Assembly: GCA_002007465.1 (NCBI GenBank)
Contig: LNAC01000764.1
Span: 248,001-312,000, forward strand
Direction of reading: 5' to 3'
DNA: 64,000 nt
Origin: Ailurus styani
Lineage: Eukaryota; Chordata; Mammalia; Carnivora; Ailuridae
The first letter of the stretch is position 1; each line of letters starts with the position of its first letter. Positions 46,900 through 60,169 of this stretch are shown piece by piece. Both the position numbers and the translations under genes were made by a program. The notes below the pieces were generated by a model. The model was not told where the DNA came from. It was given only the letters and a program-made list of their open reading frames with translations, and did no database searches.

Positions 46900-48465
46900 T
46901 GTATGGATATAATAATTAAATATAATTACTTCCTTTTCTAATGCAAAATGGACCTCACTAGCTACTTTATCTGGTCCTCAAGTTTGAAGAAACAGTGATC
47001 ACTTTCAACTATATAAGGAAATCCAGATGTATAGGACTTGTTAAGAACTGGTATTTCTCTGCTTCAACTTTTATGTGAGTTGTGGAATTTTTAAAAGGGT
47101 AATCTTAACTAAATGCAACTTTTGTCTTTTGCTCAATCTTTAGAATCTAGACTTATATCTTATTCCTCTTCTGTGAGATGGTGATTAGGTCACTTCTATT
47201 CACCAGCTTCTGGAGAATGGAGAAATGCTTCTTAAATAAGCAGCTTGCAAGGATCCAAGGAAGAAAGGCTAAGATGACTGCTCCCAGATCAACTGATTCT
47301 AGTAGAAAAGAAAATGGTGAGAACAGCTTTTTAAGCAAGAATTCTACAAGATATCACAGGATAAAGAAAAGAGGGGTCCTTGAGGATCATGAATTCCCAA
47401 GGGAAATCACAACAATGGTTTTACTTCCTCATACTTCTTTGCTGAATGAGTTGGAAACTTCTAAAGGGAAGGAGAACAGCTAATATTAAACCAGGATGGT
47501 TGGAATGAAAAGGAAGGTAGATAGTCAAGAAACATAAAGGCAAACTGGCAGAGTTTAATGATGGTTTCAAGGTGGGTGGGAGAAAACCAAGGGGAGAGTC
47601 AGAATTTATTCAAAGTAACTTCACCCTGGGTGACTGAGAGGGGATGACAGAAATGGGAAAATCAGAACAGTAATCGAGGCCTGAATTACTGTGGTGCTAG
47701 TCAAACCTCCTGAAAGTCTATCCTTAACATAAAAATCAAGTGCAGAATGGGGTCAAAAATTAGAGAAGGATTACTAAGAGAAACAAAAATTGTACAATTG
47801 AAGATGATGAATTTTCCTATGTCAAGGCAGTCTTTTTTTTTTTTTTTAAACTTTTCTTCTTCTTTGCCTACTTTGGGCCTGGCACAGAATCACTGAGGGG
47901 AAGAGAATATATATCACTGAGCCTTTCAAACATGATTCATCTGAGACTCAGATTCAAAGAGGTCAACATGTGCCTCTGCAAGATTATTTAGTGGAAACCA
48001 TTAAGGTAAAACCATGCAAAACAAAACAAAATAAAATGACCAAAAAAAAAAAAAAGAGAGAGAGAACTTTTCATAGCAATTTAGCTGACAAAAATGAAAT
48101 GTTTGCCTGAAAGCTTTGATAATTAAGCAAGACTATCAGATTTTAGAAGAAAAAAATACCTGTTAATGAGTATGTAACCCCTAGTGACTGATTCTCTAGA
48201 AATATATTCTTAGTGGGTCAATGAATAAAAATTTCACTTTTTATTCAGAAATGGGGTGCTACTGGGGTAAGATAATTTGGCTGAGGAGGTACTATGATGA
48301 GAGAAATAAATGAAGTGCAAGATGGGCAGCTTGGTATGAGTAGGAAAATAATTATATTATAGAGGTATGTCTACAGATATCAGAAAAGGATGGTCCCTAG
48401 ACTGTGTAATTATAATTAGACTGGATGATATCAGGAAAGAGCAAGCAAACAAGTCTTCACATCCC
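46900..48465. other. Unique DNA, possible old repeat at 47510-47740
   Basis: The 101-codon frame at 47178-47483 has no recognisable domain. Around 47510-47740 purine-rich words (tggtttcaaggtgggtggg, gagagtcagaatttattc) recall the unnamed repeat at 18270. A T-run at 47834 and an A-run at 48042 occur without SINE bodies. Confidence 0.35.
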
Positions 48466-48469
48466 AGTG

Positions 48470-48625
48470 GAAAATCCCACTTACCAAATTGGTGAACTTG
48501 GGCAAATTACTTTTCCTCTTCTGCAAAAATAATATTTACTTCTCAAGTTTGATATGCGGTATGAATTATGAATTATATGTGAGAGCATCAAGCACAGTAC
48601 CTGGCATGTAGTAGGTTACAAACTC
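48470..48625 (+). mobile_element. MIR fragment
   Basis: Core and 3' words: aaaatcccacttaccaaattggtgaacttgggcaaattacttttcctcttctgcaaaaataatatt and gagcatcaagcacagtacctggcatgtagtagg. Confidence 0.8.
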
Positions 48626-50103
48626 TGACTGGACTGATTTGTATTTGTACATAATTGTATTCACAATTCACATAAATGGGATAACTGGAATATCTTCCAT
48701 ATCTAGTCAGTATTTCATCATTACATTCTCAAAATCCATAACCATTCATATTAACCAATTTTGTCAGAATTTATATTTTTCTGGCTTGTTTCCACTATTA
48801 CTTGGATCCCTAGTTCTCTCTTTCTTCAACTCTTTTTTTTTTTTTCCTTTTTTTCTTTTTGCAGCGTATCCTAGAGCAAGTCTTTCAGAGATAGTTTGTA
48901 GCTAGGAATTTTCTAATGCACTGGATTTGCAAATGTTTTTCATTTGCTTTGATTTCTGAATGTTAGTTTCCTGGCATATATGATTCTAGGTTCCAATTAA
49001 TTTTTCTCTCAGAATTTTGAAGATTTTGTTTCAAAATCTTCTTCCATGAGAAAAAGCCAGTTTGATTTTTATACTTCCATAAGTAAGCTGGATTTCTTTT
49101 CCTCTCCAGAAGTTTTAGGAACTTCCTATCTGCTCTTGGAATTCTGAATTCTGCTTAGCTTCTTTCAAGACAGGAATTCTTTTCCCTTTTAGTTATGAAG
49201 TTATAACTACTCTTTCATTTTATCTGTTCTTTCTAGAATTCTTAACAGATGGGTTGTATATGACTCAATTGTCTTCACATTCTCTCTAATATGTTATCTT
49301 CTGCACATTTTAGAGTATTTTCTTCAACTTATTTTCTGGATCAGTAAGTTAGTTTTCAGCTGTTTCCTTTCTACTAGGTGTCCCTTTGTTTGAAACTTTT
49401 GTTCTCTTATGGGAAAACCTTTCTCTAACTTCTACACATATCATATATAATTCTATTCTCTACCAACTATTTTACTGGATATAAGTCCTTTTTTGTCCAG
49501 GCTAAGATTTAGTAATCTTAGCCTTTACTAATAGCTAGCTCTTAGTGGATTTGACCTTACTTAATGTAAAACTTCACACTTTCTTCATGATATCTCTATC
49601 ACTCTGTATAAACTATATGGATTTTCATCACATTTTTATTTCTAATGAGGATAGTCAATCCCTTGGCAGGACTGATTAGGTATCTCTAATAAGAAAAAAA
49701 TAAATAAAACAAAGAAGTAAAAAAATTAGTAATGTAATTATTGATTGAATTATGCAAATAGACATTTTAACAAGGGATATATTCCTCATGCAGCTAACAA
49801 CTAAATTATAGAAATTGTTAAGAATTCAGCTTTTTCAATGTTAAAAGGTATGATTTTATTTTTCTAACACGATAAAGCAGCATATGCTATGCTACCAAGT
49901 TGCAAATATACACATACATAAATACACAGGGAAAAAAAGAAAAAAAAAGGAATATATTCAGTATTTTCATGACTGAAAACATACCTATTAACATCATTCT
50001 AGTTATTTCATAGTGTTCCTTTTAGAATTGATGAGAACTTTGTTCTACGCCAGACCCATTTTAGACCACATTTTTAATAAATATTATATATTTTATTTTT
50101 AAA
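48626..50103. other. AT-rich intronic DNA, possibly including degraded LINE sequence
   Basis: T-rich runs at 48832-48862. The stretch 48900-49650 is uniformly pyrimidine-rich and may be a badly decayed LINE, but no diagnostic motif is intact. Nothing else is seen. Confidence 0.3.
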
Positions 50104-50292
50104 TTTTTTTAAAGATTTTATTTATTTATTTGACAGAGAGAGACAGAACACAGCAGGAGGAGCAGCAGGCAGAGGGAGAGGGAGAAGCATCTCACTGAGC
50201 AGGGAGCCTGATATGGGGCTCGTCCCCAGGACCCTGGGATCATGACCTGAGCCAAAGGCAGACATGTAACAACTAAGCCACCCAGGTGCCTC
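50104..50292 (-). mobile_element. Can-SINE, antisense on the plus strand
   Basis: tttttttaaagattttatttatttatttgacagagag, agcaggcagagggagaggg, actgagcagggagcctgatatgggg, gaccctgggatcatgacctgagcc and the diverged head aacaactaagccacccaggtgcc. Flanks atattatatattttattttt and atattctacattttaaat look like a decayed duplication. Confidence 0.94.
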
Positions 50293-50299
50293 TGAATAT

Positions 50300-51720
50300 T
50301 CTACATTTTAAATAAAAATTCATTATACATTTACAAGAAAAAGAATAATTCAAATTTGAAGTGTTGTTTTCAGATACCCAATTATTACACATTAATTACA
50401 AACCTCACTTCAACTGCTCAGTCTAAAAGGGACATTGATTTTTACCCTAAACATTAGATTTCTATACCTTATTACAATCTTAGCTGTCCAGAGATGTTTA
50501 AAGCAGAAACACATCAAGCAGCTGACTTATTTTCTGAAATACCTTTACTGTGCAGCATTGTGAATACACAGAAGGCAATATCAATAAGATGTTTGGATAG
50601 AATTTTAAGCTTTATTGCTTATTTCATTCTGAAAGATTAATATCTTAGTTCTCTACTACAGTAAATGAACTGCAAGAGTGTGTTTGACACTGCTGTACAA
50701 TAAAAACCCTAAAGAATAAAGAACAACAAAATTAACCTTTCTAATGGAATTATTATCGACAATTTTATTGATAGCACAATACAGAAGTTTCTATAGGATT
50801 AAACCAAATACACTCTGTTATTTCTTGTCTTTTAATATTCTTGTTAAATGGAGAAGAAAAGACATGCAAACACAATTTATGGAATTTCATGAAGGCAACA
50901 CTGGTCCCTTTTGAAACGTATACTCTGGGCCTAAGAATCTATCCATTTCTTAGGAATCTGTGAGATGTCCTCGGAGCCATCACTTAGATTCTAGTGAAAT
51001 GCCAAAGTTGGGGTTGCTAGAAGCATATGCTGGCATTCCTCTCACTGGCTCCAGTCCCCACTGTCCTGAACACAACTAGAAAACAATGAAGCCATATTTG
51101 ATCCTGGTCAGGGAGCTGGAGAAAGCACAAAGGTCAAAGGAGAAATAAAAGCTTTTTCCTGTTATTAGAAAATAAAACTCCCCCTGGAGTTTTCCTATGT
51201 TAGAAAGAGCATCCTTCTTTCCAGCACATGGTGGATTGTATTTGCAGGTTGTGATAAACCTGGCTTTATTAACATGAGTCCAGTGAAAGTTCTATGGGTC
51301 TACCAGATGTATAGACCCTCTTCCAAACCACTTACTTTTACTGATATCTTCCTCATCATTCTCTATGACATGCTTTTGCCAACTTATATGAATGCCTTCA
51401 TTCAAAGACTAAGGCTTAGAACAAAAAGAGCCAACACCCTACTTATTACCATACCCCAGGTCTTCCCATGATAATGCACTGGCCCTCCTTCACTTTTATA
51501 GACTCGGTTTACTGTGAATTTTCCTACCCTGTGTGAACTCTGTCTGTATTAGAGCTCTTGACTAGAAGAGAAGAAGCCTCTGAGGATGATTTCTTTGGCA
51601 AGAAGACCTCCCCATAGATATTACTTTTGGCTACAGCCATGCCCTGTTGTGTGCCCTCACTAAATGCTAAATTTTTGCCAGGTCAACAGACCACTCCCTC
51701 CTTTGGTACCTCATAGAAAT
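50300..51720. other. Unique intronic DNA
   Basis: AT-rich to about 50900, then average composition. No repeat, exon or RNA recognised. Confidence 0.4.
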
Positions 51721-51726
51721 CTGGGT

Positions 51727-51925
51727 TTGTGGTTCTAAAACTTAAGAGTACATCAAAATCATCTTGATGGCTTATTAAACTATAGGTTGTTGGGACACAC
51801 TCCCAGAATTCCTAATTCAGTAGGTCTGGGATGGAGTGGGCTGGGGACCAAGAATCTACATTTCTAACAAATTTCCAGGTGATTCTGATGCTGCTGGTCT
51901 AGGAACAACATGTTGAGAATTACTG
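51727..51925 (+). mobile_element. MER5A-like hAT-Charlie element
   Basis: A near full-length, about 199-base non-autonomous element: gtggttctaaaacttaagagtacatc, atggcttattaaac, cctaattcagtaggtctggg, catttctaacaaatttccaggtgattctgatgctgctggtct, and the closing inverted end gttgagaattactg. The two ends are imperfect inverted repeats. No 8-base duplication is retained. Confidence 0.85.
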
Positions 51926-52529
51926 GTCTATACCAAAAGTAGCAGCCTATAGCTCTGTTACCAAAATTCTAACCCATAACCTGATGCTTCAGTTTTGACT
52001 TGACACCCAAGATCCTGACCTTGATTTTGCCAACTGAATTTTCAATATCAACTGCACCCCCAGATATGACCTTTGGCTTATACTGTTCTATTGACATGCG
52101 TAGGTTTTCCAGGCCTGCCACACAACTGGCAGTCTCTCACACATGGATGACCATCTGTACTTTCAAATGTTTCCATGCATACAATCCAAAAGAAAATCTT
52201 CTCTTGTCCAATCTCTATTTTAGTGCTTATAAGTCATCACAAAAAGCACAAAGATAAGCAGATTTTGCACAAATATTTTAGTAAAAAGAGCTCATTCTCA
52301 AATGTTAGCACAGCATTAATGACATCAATTGAGGCTTTTATTGAAATTCTTTATAAAAAGATTAGGGTGAATATACATTAATTGTGGGAAGAAAGAAAAA
52401 AATGAAGAAAGCATGCTTCAGAGTTAAGCCAAGGAACAAGCTAGCCAAACTGAAGAAGAAAAGCTAAATAGGTAACTTGATTTTGAATAGACTCAAGGAG
52501 GGGTCAAAAAGGGATAAGAAATGGTTGGA

Positions 52530-53286
52530 AAGAAAATATACAAATGGCCAATAAGTAAGTACATAAAAAGATGCTCGATATCCTTAGTCATCCTTACATT
52601 TAAGGAAATGTAAATCAAAACTTCATAGCCACTGCTATGGCTATAATCAAGATAGGCAATGACAGGCATTAATGAGTCTGTGAAGAAACTAGAATTCTCA
52701 TACAATAGCAGTAGAAATGTAAATGCCACTTTGGAAAGCAGAGAGTTCCTCAAAATGTTAAATATGGAATTACCATATGACTTAGCAATTCTGCTCCTAG
52801 GTATCTACCCAAAAGAACAGAACACATATGTCTGCACAACAATTTGTACACAAATATCCATAGCAGTATTATTTATAATAGCCCTGAGTGGAAACAACTC
52901 AAATGTTTCTCAATTGATGAATGACTAACCAAATGTATCCTCTACAATTAAATATTATTCAGCCATAAAAGGAATGACGCACTGATACATTCTACAACAT
53001 GAACCCTGAAAACATTATGTTAAATGAAAGAAGCCAGTCACAGAAGGCCACATGTTGTATTATTCCATTCATATGAAATGTCCCAAAAAAATAAATCCAT
53101 ATAGATAGAAAGTAGATTAGTGGTTGCTAAGGATGGCGTAGGGTACAGAATGAAGACTAATTACTAATAAGTATAGGATTCATTTTTAAGGTGATGAAAA
53201 ACTCTAGAATTAGATAGTGGTAGTGATGATTGCACAACTCTGTGAATATACCAAAATCACTGACTTATGCACTTAAAAAAAAAAAG
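52530..53286 (+). mobile_element. Old L1M ORF2 end and 3' region
   Basis: ORF2 words: aatggccaataagtaagtacat, gctcgatatccttagtcatc, accatatgacttagcaattctgctcctaggtatctaccc, aaatattattcagccataaaagg, taaatgaaagaagccagtcacagaaggccacatg. The 3' part has tagtggttgctaaggatgg and aatataccaaaatcactgactt, then an A-tail. Many stops. Confidence 0.88.
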
Positions 53287-53289
53287 CCC

Positions 53290-54422
53290 ACAAAACAAAA
53301 AGTAAATTGGAGAAAAATACCATTGGGACATGCCAGGAAATTCAGGTATGTGCAGTTAATACATAGCTGGTATTGGCTAAATGGCTGCTTGAGTGGCTAA
53401 CATGGTCAATTACTTAATATTAAGTCCAGCATATTTTTTAAAAAACACGAAAAGCAACACTCTAATATAAGACTAGGAAAATGCAGTCTGTCTAAGGGGT
53501 GCTCATAGTGCAACTGGAACAGCTCTGGTAGAGTTTTCCAGTAGTATCCCACAGGACAGAGTCTGTGATCTAATCTAGCAATAACTGAACAAAACACCTT
53601 GTAAGGATAACTACTTGCCCATTCAGAACTGCCTGTGAATCTAAGGACTGAGAGCAACTTCCACTTTTCACAAAGCCTGCCTGGATATTTCGGTACAAAC
53701 TAGTCAATTGTCCAAGCACTTGAAATGTATATGAATGTCATAAATAACAAGCAGAGGGAGATAAACTAGAGTGATGTTTGGAATTAGGAGATCTGAAGTC
53801 TTTCCATGTGGTTATGGTACCTGATTACAGGCTGTCACCAAGAATAGAATTACAAAGACTCACCATATAAAGTATGTCTTGTTTTACAAATAAACTGTGT
53901 GGAGAACCATCTTTTCATGGGAGGACTGTAGGTCAAACACTTGTAGGCAAAAGTTACCAACTTCTTAGGAACTGAAGAAGATCTCTTTCCATATCCTTCC
54001 AGGAAGATTTTCAGAGCCTATATGTTTTGGCCCTAAGTTTGTTTGCCCTCATCAGTATGTCAAAGTCTGTGGTTTTATGTGTGTTTATACATTCGCATGT
54101 ACAGTGAGTTTCAAGCACCGGCAGGAACAGATGACTCTGTGATGTGTCTTAAGACATGTTGAGAAAGTTCTGTATCACTGGTGTGGTGAGGTGAGGGCTT
54201 GGGATGCATCTCCCTCTCTATCTCTCCATCCAACCTGGGCACACCCTGTCTTACAAAAGTAGAAGATTGAACTTCCAGAGACACTGAGATTGCACAAAGA
54301 AAATAAAACCTACTCCTTACTGAATGTTGATCATGTGACAACCATGGTTCTAAGTCAAAGGTTTTTTAATCTTCTCCTAACTTTAGTACTCATCAAGATC
54401 CAGTATTAAATACATGCATTAC
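53290..54422. other. Unique intronic DNA
   Basis: No recognised repeat or exon. Confidence 0.35.
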
Positions 54423-54436
54423 AAAAGCAAAGATGA

Positions 54437-54629
54437 GGGCGCCTGGGTGGCTCAGTGGGTTAAAGCCTCTGCCTTCAGCTCAGGTCATGATCTCAGGGTA
54501 TTGGGATCGAGGCCCGAATCGGGCTCCCTGCTCAGCAGGGAGCCTGCTTCCTCCCCTCTCTCTCTGCCTGCCTCTCTGCCTACTTGTAATCTCTGTCAAA
54601 TAAATAAATAAATAAAATCTTAAAAAAAA
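54437..54629 (+). mobile_element. Can-SINE, young mustelid-type, complete
   Basis: Near-consensus head gggcgcctgggtggctcagtg, agcctctgccttcagctcagg, gcctgcctctctgcctacttg, caaataaataaataaataaaatc and poly-A. The perfect 14-base duplication aaaagcaaagatga is at 54423-54436 and 54630-54643. Antisense to MACROD2. Confidence 0.97.
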
Positions 54630-55419
54630 AAAAGCAAAGATGATCCACTTCTGGATCAAGATTGAGTAGATGGACTTCTCCCTGTTCCTTCTGCTAAGGG
54701 TAGCTTAAAATCCTGGACACTGTACTAGACAGAAATAGAAGAAGACTCTGAAAAGTGAAAAGAAGAAAGCAGGACTTGGGGCCCAAAGAATGACACTATG
54801 GTGAGTTTGCTGGGTTTTCTTTTTGCCCCATATATCCTGGACTGGGTGCTGGAGAAGCCACAATCCAGAAATACCAAGAAGCAATAAAAACTACAATAAC
54901 AAGAAAAAAAAGCCCCAGAATACTTTGCTCTTTCTAGCCAAAAAAATCACAAAAGGGCAACCTAGTAAGACAGAAAGATAATAACTGCCCTATTCCAACA
55001 AAACACCACAGATAAAATCATGGCTCAATCCTTATCCAGTCAGTAAAGGCCAAATGGGGAGCCCTGATTTCCCCTCTCATCCAGCTGTAATGAGGTATTC
55101 CCCACCTAAGTGGCGTCAGAGGGTGGTGAGTGAGAAGCCAAGGTTTTCATCCGTGGCTGGTGGTAACAAACTCCTTGTCCCCCCTAATGTCCTTGGAAAT
55201 CATGTAGGGATCTTGGATTCCACATAGAGGCTACCTGGGGAGCCATAACAGGAAAATCCCCTTCTTCCCAGCTGGGGGGTATTAGCTGAGGCCTAGCAGG
55301 AAACCTAAAATACCACCCCCACCTGGCAGAAGGAAAGTATCTCTCCCTCCCTGGGTGTCATGGATGAATGTAATAGACTTTATACTGAACAAGAGTGACG
55401 AAAAGGAGTGTATATATAC

Positions 55420-55650
55420 TCTGTGTGGTTCCGTTTATAGTAAGAACAGATAAAATTAACAAATAATGAAAGAAGTCAGAACAGTGATTACCTTTGAGAA
55501 ATGGGATTCACTGGATGGGGCACAAGGGAAGTTTCTGGCATGATGGAAGTATTCTCCATATTGATTGGTGTGTATACATTGTCAGAACTCACCAAATTAT
55601 ACATTTAATATCTTTGCATTTCACTCTTGGTAAATTTTATCTCAATTTTA
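55420..55650 (+). mobile_element. Old L1M 3'-end fragment
   Basis: gtcagaacagtgattacctttgagaaatggg, gggaagtttctggcatgatggaagtattctccatattgattgg, tgtatacattgtcagaactcaccaaattatacatttaatat, taaattttatctcaatttt follow the L1ME-type 3' untranslated region. Confidence 0.75.
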
Positions 55651-55950
55651 AAAAGTATGATAATACAATAAGCCATAGTTCCATGTATATCACTGTTCCA
55701 GTCTATGATTTTCAAAGCAGAACATAAGTAATGAATATTCATGACTGGTAATTTTTTTTCTTATTCATATATAGGTGATATTCCACATTCCACAGTGTAA
55801 TAGAAAATTAAGGGTCAACATTTGCTCTCCTAATTCTTTGTATTTGGAAATGAACTCATGTGCTTAATAAAATATTTATATCTAACCATATAAATTGAAT
55901 ATTCTTTTTTAAAAAAAAATTTGCTCTGCAGAAAAATGGATCGTTTTATT

Positions 55951-56121
55951 CTTTTTTTTTTAAGATTTTGTATTTATTTGTCAGAGAGAGAGAGAGAAAG
56001 AGAACAAGCAGGAGGAGCAGCAGGCCTAGGGAGAAGCAGTCTCCCTGCAGAGCAGGGAATCCTGGGATCATTACTGGAGCCGAAGGCAGACGCTTAACCC
56101 AATGAGCCACCCAAGCGTCCC
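55951..56121 (-). mobile_element. Can-SINE with an internal deletion
   Basis: T-run, aagattttgtatttatttgtcagagag, purine-rich middle, gaagcagtctccctgcagagcaggg, then directly aatcctgggatcattactgg, skipping the usual tgatgtggggctcgatcccag portion. The head complement cagacgcttaacccaatgagccacccaagcgtccc follows. Flanks share gttttatt (55943-55950 and 56127-56134). Confidence 0.93.
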
Positions 56122-56289
56122 AAACTGTTTTATTATTGCTTTTCATCACACACATGTACACACAAAGAGCTATCTTCTTATTAAAATCACTTCCAGAGGG
56201 ATGTTTAAGATAATAATTTATACCTGTTGGAGGACTCTCTCCCTACAAGTTGCTCCACTGCCCAGAAAGAAATAACATAAAGGTGACCC

Positions 56290-56860
56290 ACTCCCTGTGG
56301 TGGCCTATGTTATCCAAATATGGATACAACAATATTTTCCATCCCATGTGCTCTTCTGGATTGTGATCTTGCCACTCCTTCATCAAAAGCTGGAGTATAA
56401 ATCTCTTCCCAGTGAACCCCAGATGGCTGTAGTGACTTGCTTATTGCCAATAAAACGTGTCGAAGTGATGCTATGGGACTACCAGTGAAAGGTGAGAAGA
56501 AGTCTTACAGGTTCTGTCTTGATCTCTTGGAATATTTGCTTTCTGGATGTCCCTCTAGGAACTCAGTGCCATGCTCTGAGAATCCAAAGGCACATGTCTA
56601 GGCACTCTGATGAACAGTCTGAGCCGAGCCCATTGCGTGAGTCATCCCATCTCAGTAACCGGACATGTGGATGAAGAAGTCTCCAGATGATTCCAGTCAC
56701 CAACCATTCACGTCTTTCCCAATAAGGACACACACATCATTGAGCAGAGATGAGTCATTTGAATTCCTGTCATAGAACCTGCAAGCCTTATAAAATAGCT
56801 GTTGATTTATTCCACCCAGTTTGGGGATAGTTTGTTACACAGTAAGTAAATAACTGAGAT
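56290..56860 (+). mobile_element. MLT1-like MaLR LTR, diverged
   Basis: The 3' part is the clearest: aaaatagctgttgatttattccacccagtttggggatagtttgttacacagtaagtaaataactgag, the standard MLT1 end. The 5' part (ggcctatgttatccaaatatggatac) is loosely similar. Boundaries are approximate. Confidence 0.6.
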
Positions 56861-56869
56861 ACTTTCCTT

Positions 56870-59800
56870 CAATTTGCTTAATTCTAGAAAATGATAGTGT
56901 GAGTTGACTCATTCTTAAAATGGATTATAATCACTTCTTACTACATTACCCTAACCAGAATAGAAGTACCTGAGATTCTATATTTTACTTAACTTTTGGG
57001 TTGACTTGGAGTCACACTCTATTAATATGATAATCTTTCTCCCAAAGTTCATCCAAGTCATGCCATGGTGTGTGTTGAAAATAGCATTCAAACTCTGGTG
57101 GGGGGTTCTCTGTCTGATGTTTGCCATATACCATCTGGTGATTTGATGACATTTTGAGCCTCATCTATAAAACTGTCATACCAATACTTTATTCACAAGG
57201 ATCCTAGAAATTTTTAGGAATAATGATTAAAGTACTGAGCCTTACACAGGGTCTAAGTCTCCAACTTTGAAGCCATTATTATTGGATATACTCCCTCACA
57301 CATATAGAGCATTAGTTTATCTATAGATTGATTAAAGGTTTATATTCCTTCTCTACACTAAGGCCATTCTGTTCCTTAGTGCAAATGATAGTGCATTTGG
57401 CATCTCAGTTCCTGGTGGTCCTTTACTCATATAATTGGGGCTTCTGGAAAAGTCCACATCATTATTCAGTGGGAGCTCTTTCGTTCCTGAGCATTTACAA
57501 TAGGCACTATAGTATAGAAATTCCCCAAGAAATGCCGCCAGGAATTCCCATTAAAAAGTCTAATAAATGTTTTCCAACTAACACATTATGTTCTGAATTT
57601 ATAGGAACAATCTGAGCAAAAAAGGTCTTGGCAGTCATTTAATGGAATTATTACAAAGGCAAATTCATATGCAGATTATTGGACAGTATTCATTTTATCA
57701 TACAGGAGGATTTTAAAATTAGTTTCAGAAAAAGGGCACTCCATAATAAACTTTTAATTTCAAGAGTTGCACAAGGTAAGGGCTGAAAATTACAATAGGC
57801 CAGGTACCATGTCAGCTCTGATATACTACAACACTTCTTTATGAGCACATTACAATTCGAAGAGCTAATAATAAAAAGAAGTGATGCTGAGATGATGAAT
57901 TGATGCTATGCAATTAGACCTATTAGAATTCACAAGAGTCGACAGGCAATAATCAAACCCTTTTCATGCTGCCCATTGCAATTATCTTTGCACTTAAGAA
58001 TCAACAAAGCACATAATGACTTGCACTCGATTAAGGAATTCATGAGAAATGGAATTTTAATTAGTGTGTAGAAAATTTGGGCCATTTGTTACTTTACAGG
58101 ACAACAAATTGTGAAAATGAGTTGAGGAGTTAAAAACAGTCAGCAATGATAGATGTTTGCTGATCATGGTAAGGAACTTAGACAATGGAAATTTCCAGTA
58201 GTTCCCCTCCTCCCCTGAAATTACAGTTAACAAATGAAACTACTATTGAGGATGGAATAAGCAGTAAATGGATTGTTGACATCATGGTTGATTGATAAAA
58301 TAGACATTAAATCCATTCCCAGTCTTGATGTTCTCAAACCATAGTATTTCATATTATTTACAGACATACACACACACTCACACAAACATTCACTCATACA
58401 CAATCCATATTAAAATCAATAAATATCTATTCATTGCTGTCTCTAAGTAGCAAATAAAGTATATATCCTTAGAAGAAGTGGGATTATTAATTCTATATGG
58501 AATATTTAAAAGTTCAGTGAGTAAAGATGATGCTTAGTCAACTTGCAATTTTTTAATTAATTATGAAAATCTGTTCTATAATGGTTGTTTGTTTTTAAAA
58601 ATGTTTATTCATAAAATACATACACTCTAAATGTACTTGACCTTGGGCAAAAATATTAGTTTAGTACATCTCAGATATAAATAATAGGCTTTGGCATTCA
58701 ACACATAAGTTAATGGATATTCATTTTTGTCAAAAATTTCCTGGATTTTGGGTAAAAGGTACCATGTTTATAAATAGAAAATGTCAAATACCACTTTGTA
58801 ATGCAGTCATTTTAATAACATATTTCTCATGCTCAATTTACCATCTGAAAAGTTAGTCTAAAATACAAATAGTCAAGGAAACATCCACAATCCCTGCTAC
58901 ATTGAATAAATAGAAACAAAACAAGGACTGAGTACAATAGTCCTCCCCACTCAGTTCATAAAACATACAGGAAAGGAAATCAATACTTATGAAAATGAAT
59001 CACTGAATCAATCCCCAAACAAAGCTAAATTGTCCATGAGCAATTCTGGAAGCTGTTACCTGCATCCTATTTAAAAAAAAATCTTATTTATTTTGTGGTT
59101 GAAAATTATGCTATTTTGAGATGCAAGATCTGAAGGTTTAAAATGAAGAAAGTATTTGAATAAAGAGCCATCCAATATGGTACCTGATATTTTAAAACTT
59201 TATGACAATTTAAAAACTAAGTATGTTACTACTCTACTGAGAAGTTAAAAATTTCCTCACTTTAATACTGGCAATGAATTTGTGGCAGAAGTTGAAATTC
59301 CCCACCTCTACCTCTTTCTCATCTTCCCTTTCAGTAACAGGAACCTAGTATTTAGTTGAATTTATTGTTGCCAAGAACAAAATATTACATTTCCCAGCAG
59401 TCGTGTCAAAAGATGTGGTCATGTAACCAAGTGTTGTGTAGAAGTTTCAGAACAGCTGCAGAATTTGAACACCATTTTGCTCTTCTAAATTTCTTTTTTC
59501 TTTCTGTACGCACTGACATACACAAACCTCATGATGGCTGGAACTCTAGCAGTCATCTTGGGTCATGAGGTAGATAAAATATGGTAATAGCTTTGAACTA
59601 TAGGAAGTTTCATAACTTAACAAAATTCTACCATGCACATTATTTTTCCACTTGAATATATAAATTCTCCAAGATAGGTCACTCAAGTATTTGCTTCTTT
59701 CCTTTCTTTCATATGCTGCTGCTTCTTCCTGAGCTAACCGATGAATTTTAATCACACTAAAAAATAGATGAACTTAAAAGTACAATTCAAACAAAGGCAC

Positions 59801-59940
59801 CAGAAGGAAAGAAACATTAATGTATAGAACTTGGGCTAAGTCAAATACTTCAGCTGAATACTAAATTTAGTCTTGAGCTTCCAGGCAGCTAAAGCAAGAA
59901 ATGTACAAGCTTGTCTGAAGAGACAATCTACTTCTTTTAA
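56870..59940. other. Longest nearly repeat-free block
   Basis: No SINE, LINE or LTR recognised over 3 kb. A CA-rich run lies at 58366-58403. The segment 57830-58140 has many homeodomain-type taat/atta words in otherwise complex sequence. No exon signal. Confidence 0.45.
58366..58403 (+). repeat. CA-rich simple repeat
   Basis: acatacacacacacactcacacaaac type run, interrupted. Confidence 0.8.
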
Positions 59941-59955
59941 CTTGGTAATGAATTT

Positions 59956-60146
59956 TTTAAAGATTTTATTTATTTATTTGACAGAGAGAGAGAGCACAAA
60001 GTAGGCAGAGTGGCAGGCAGAGGGAGAGGGAGAAGCAGGCTCTCCGCCCAGGAGGGAGCCTGATATGGGACTCGATCCCAGGACCCTGGAATCATGACCT
60101 GAGCTGAAGGCAGCAGCTCAACCGACTGAGCCACCCAGGCAGCCCA
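59956..60146 (-). mobile_element. Can-SINE with 14-bp target duplication
   Basis: taaagattttatttatttatttgacagagagag, gtaggcagagtggcaggc, aagcaggctctccgcccaggag, gatcccaggaccctggaatcatgacctgagctgaagg and the head complement ctgagccacccaggcagccc. The perfect duplication ttggtaatgaattt is at 59942-59955 and 60147-60160. Confidence 0.96.
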
Positions 60147-60169
60147 TTGGTAATGAATTTAAAGAAAAC

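Noticed and set aside
47178..47483. 101-codon plus-strand frame with a lysine-rich middle
   Set aside because: No family match from reading; no Kozak, splice or promoter support.
48832..48862. T-rich run that could be a SINE tail complement
   Set aside because: No SINE body follows on either side.
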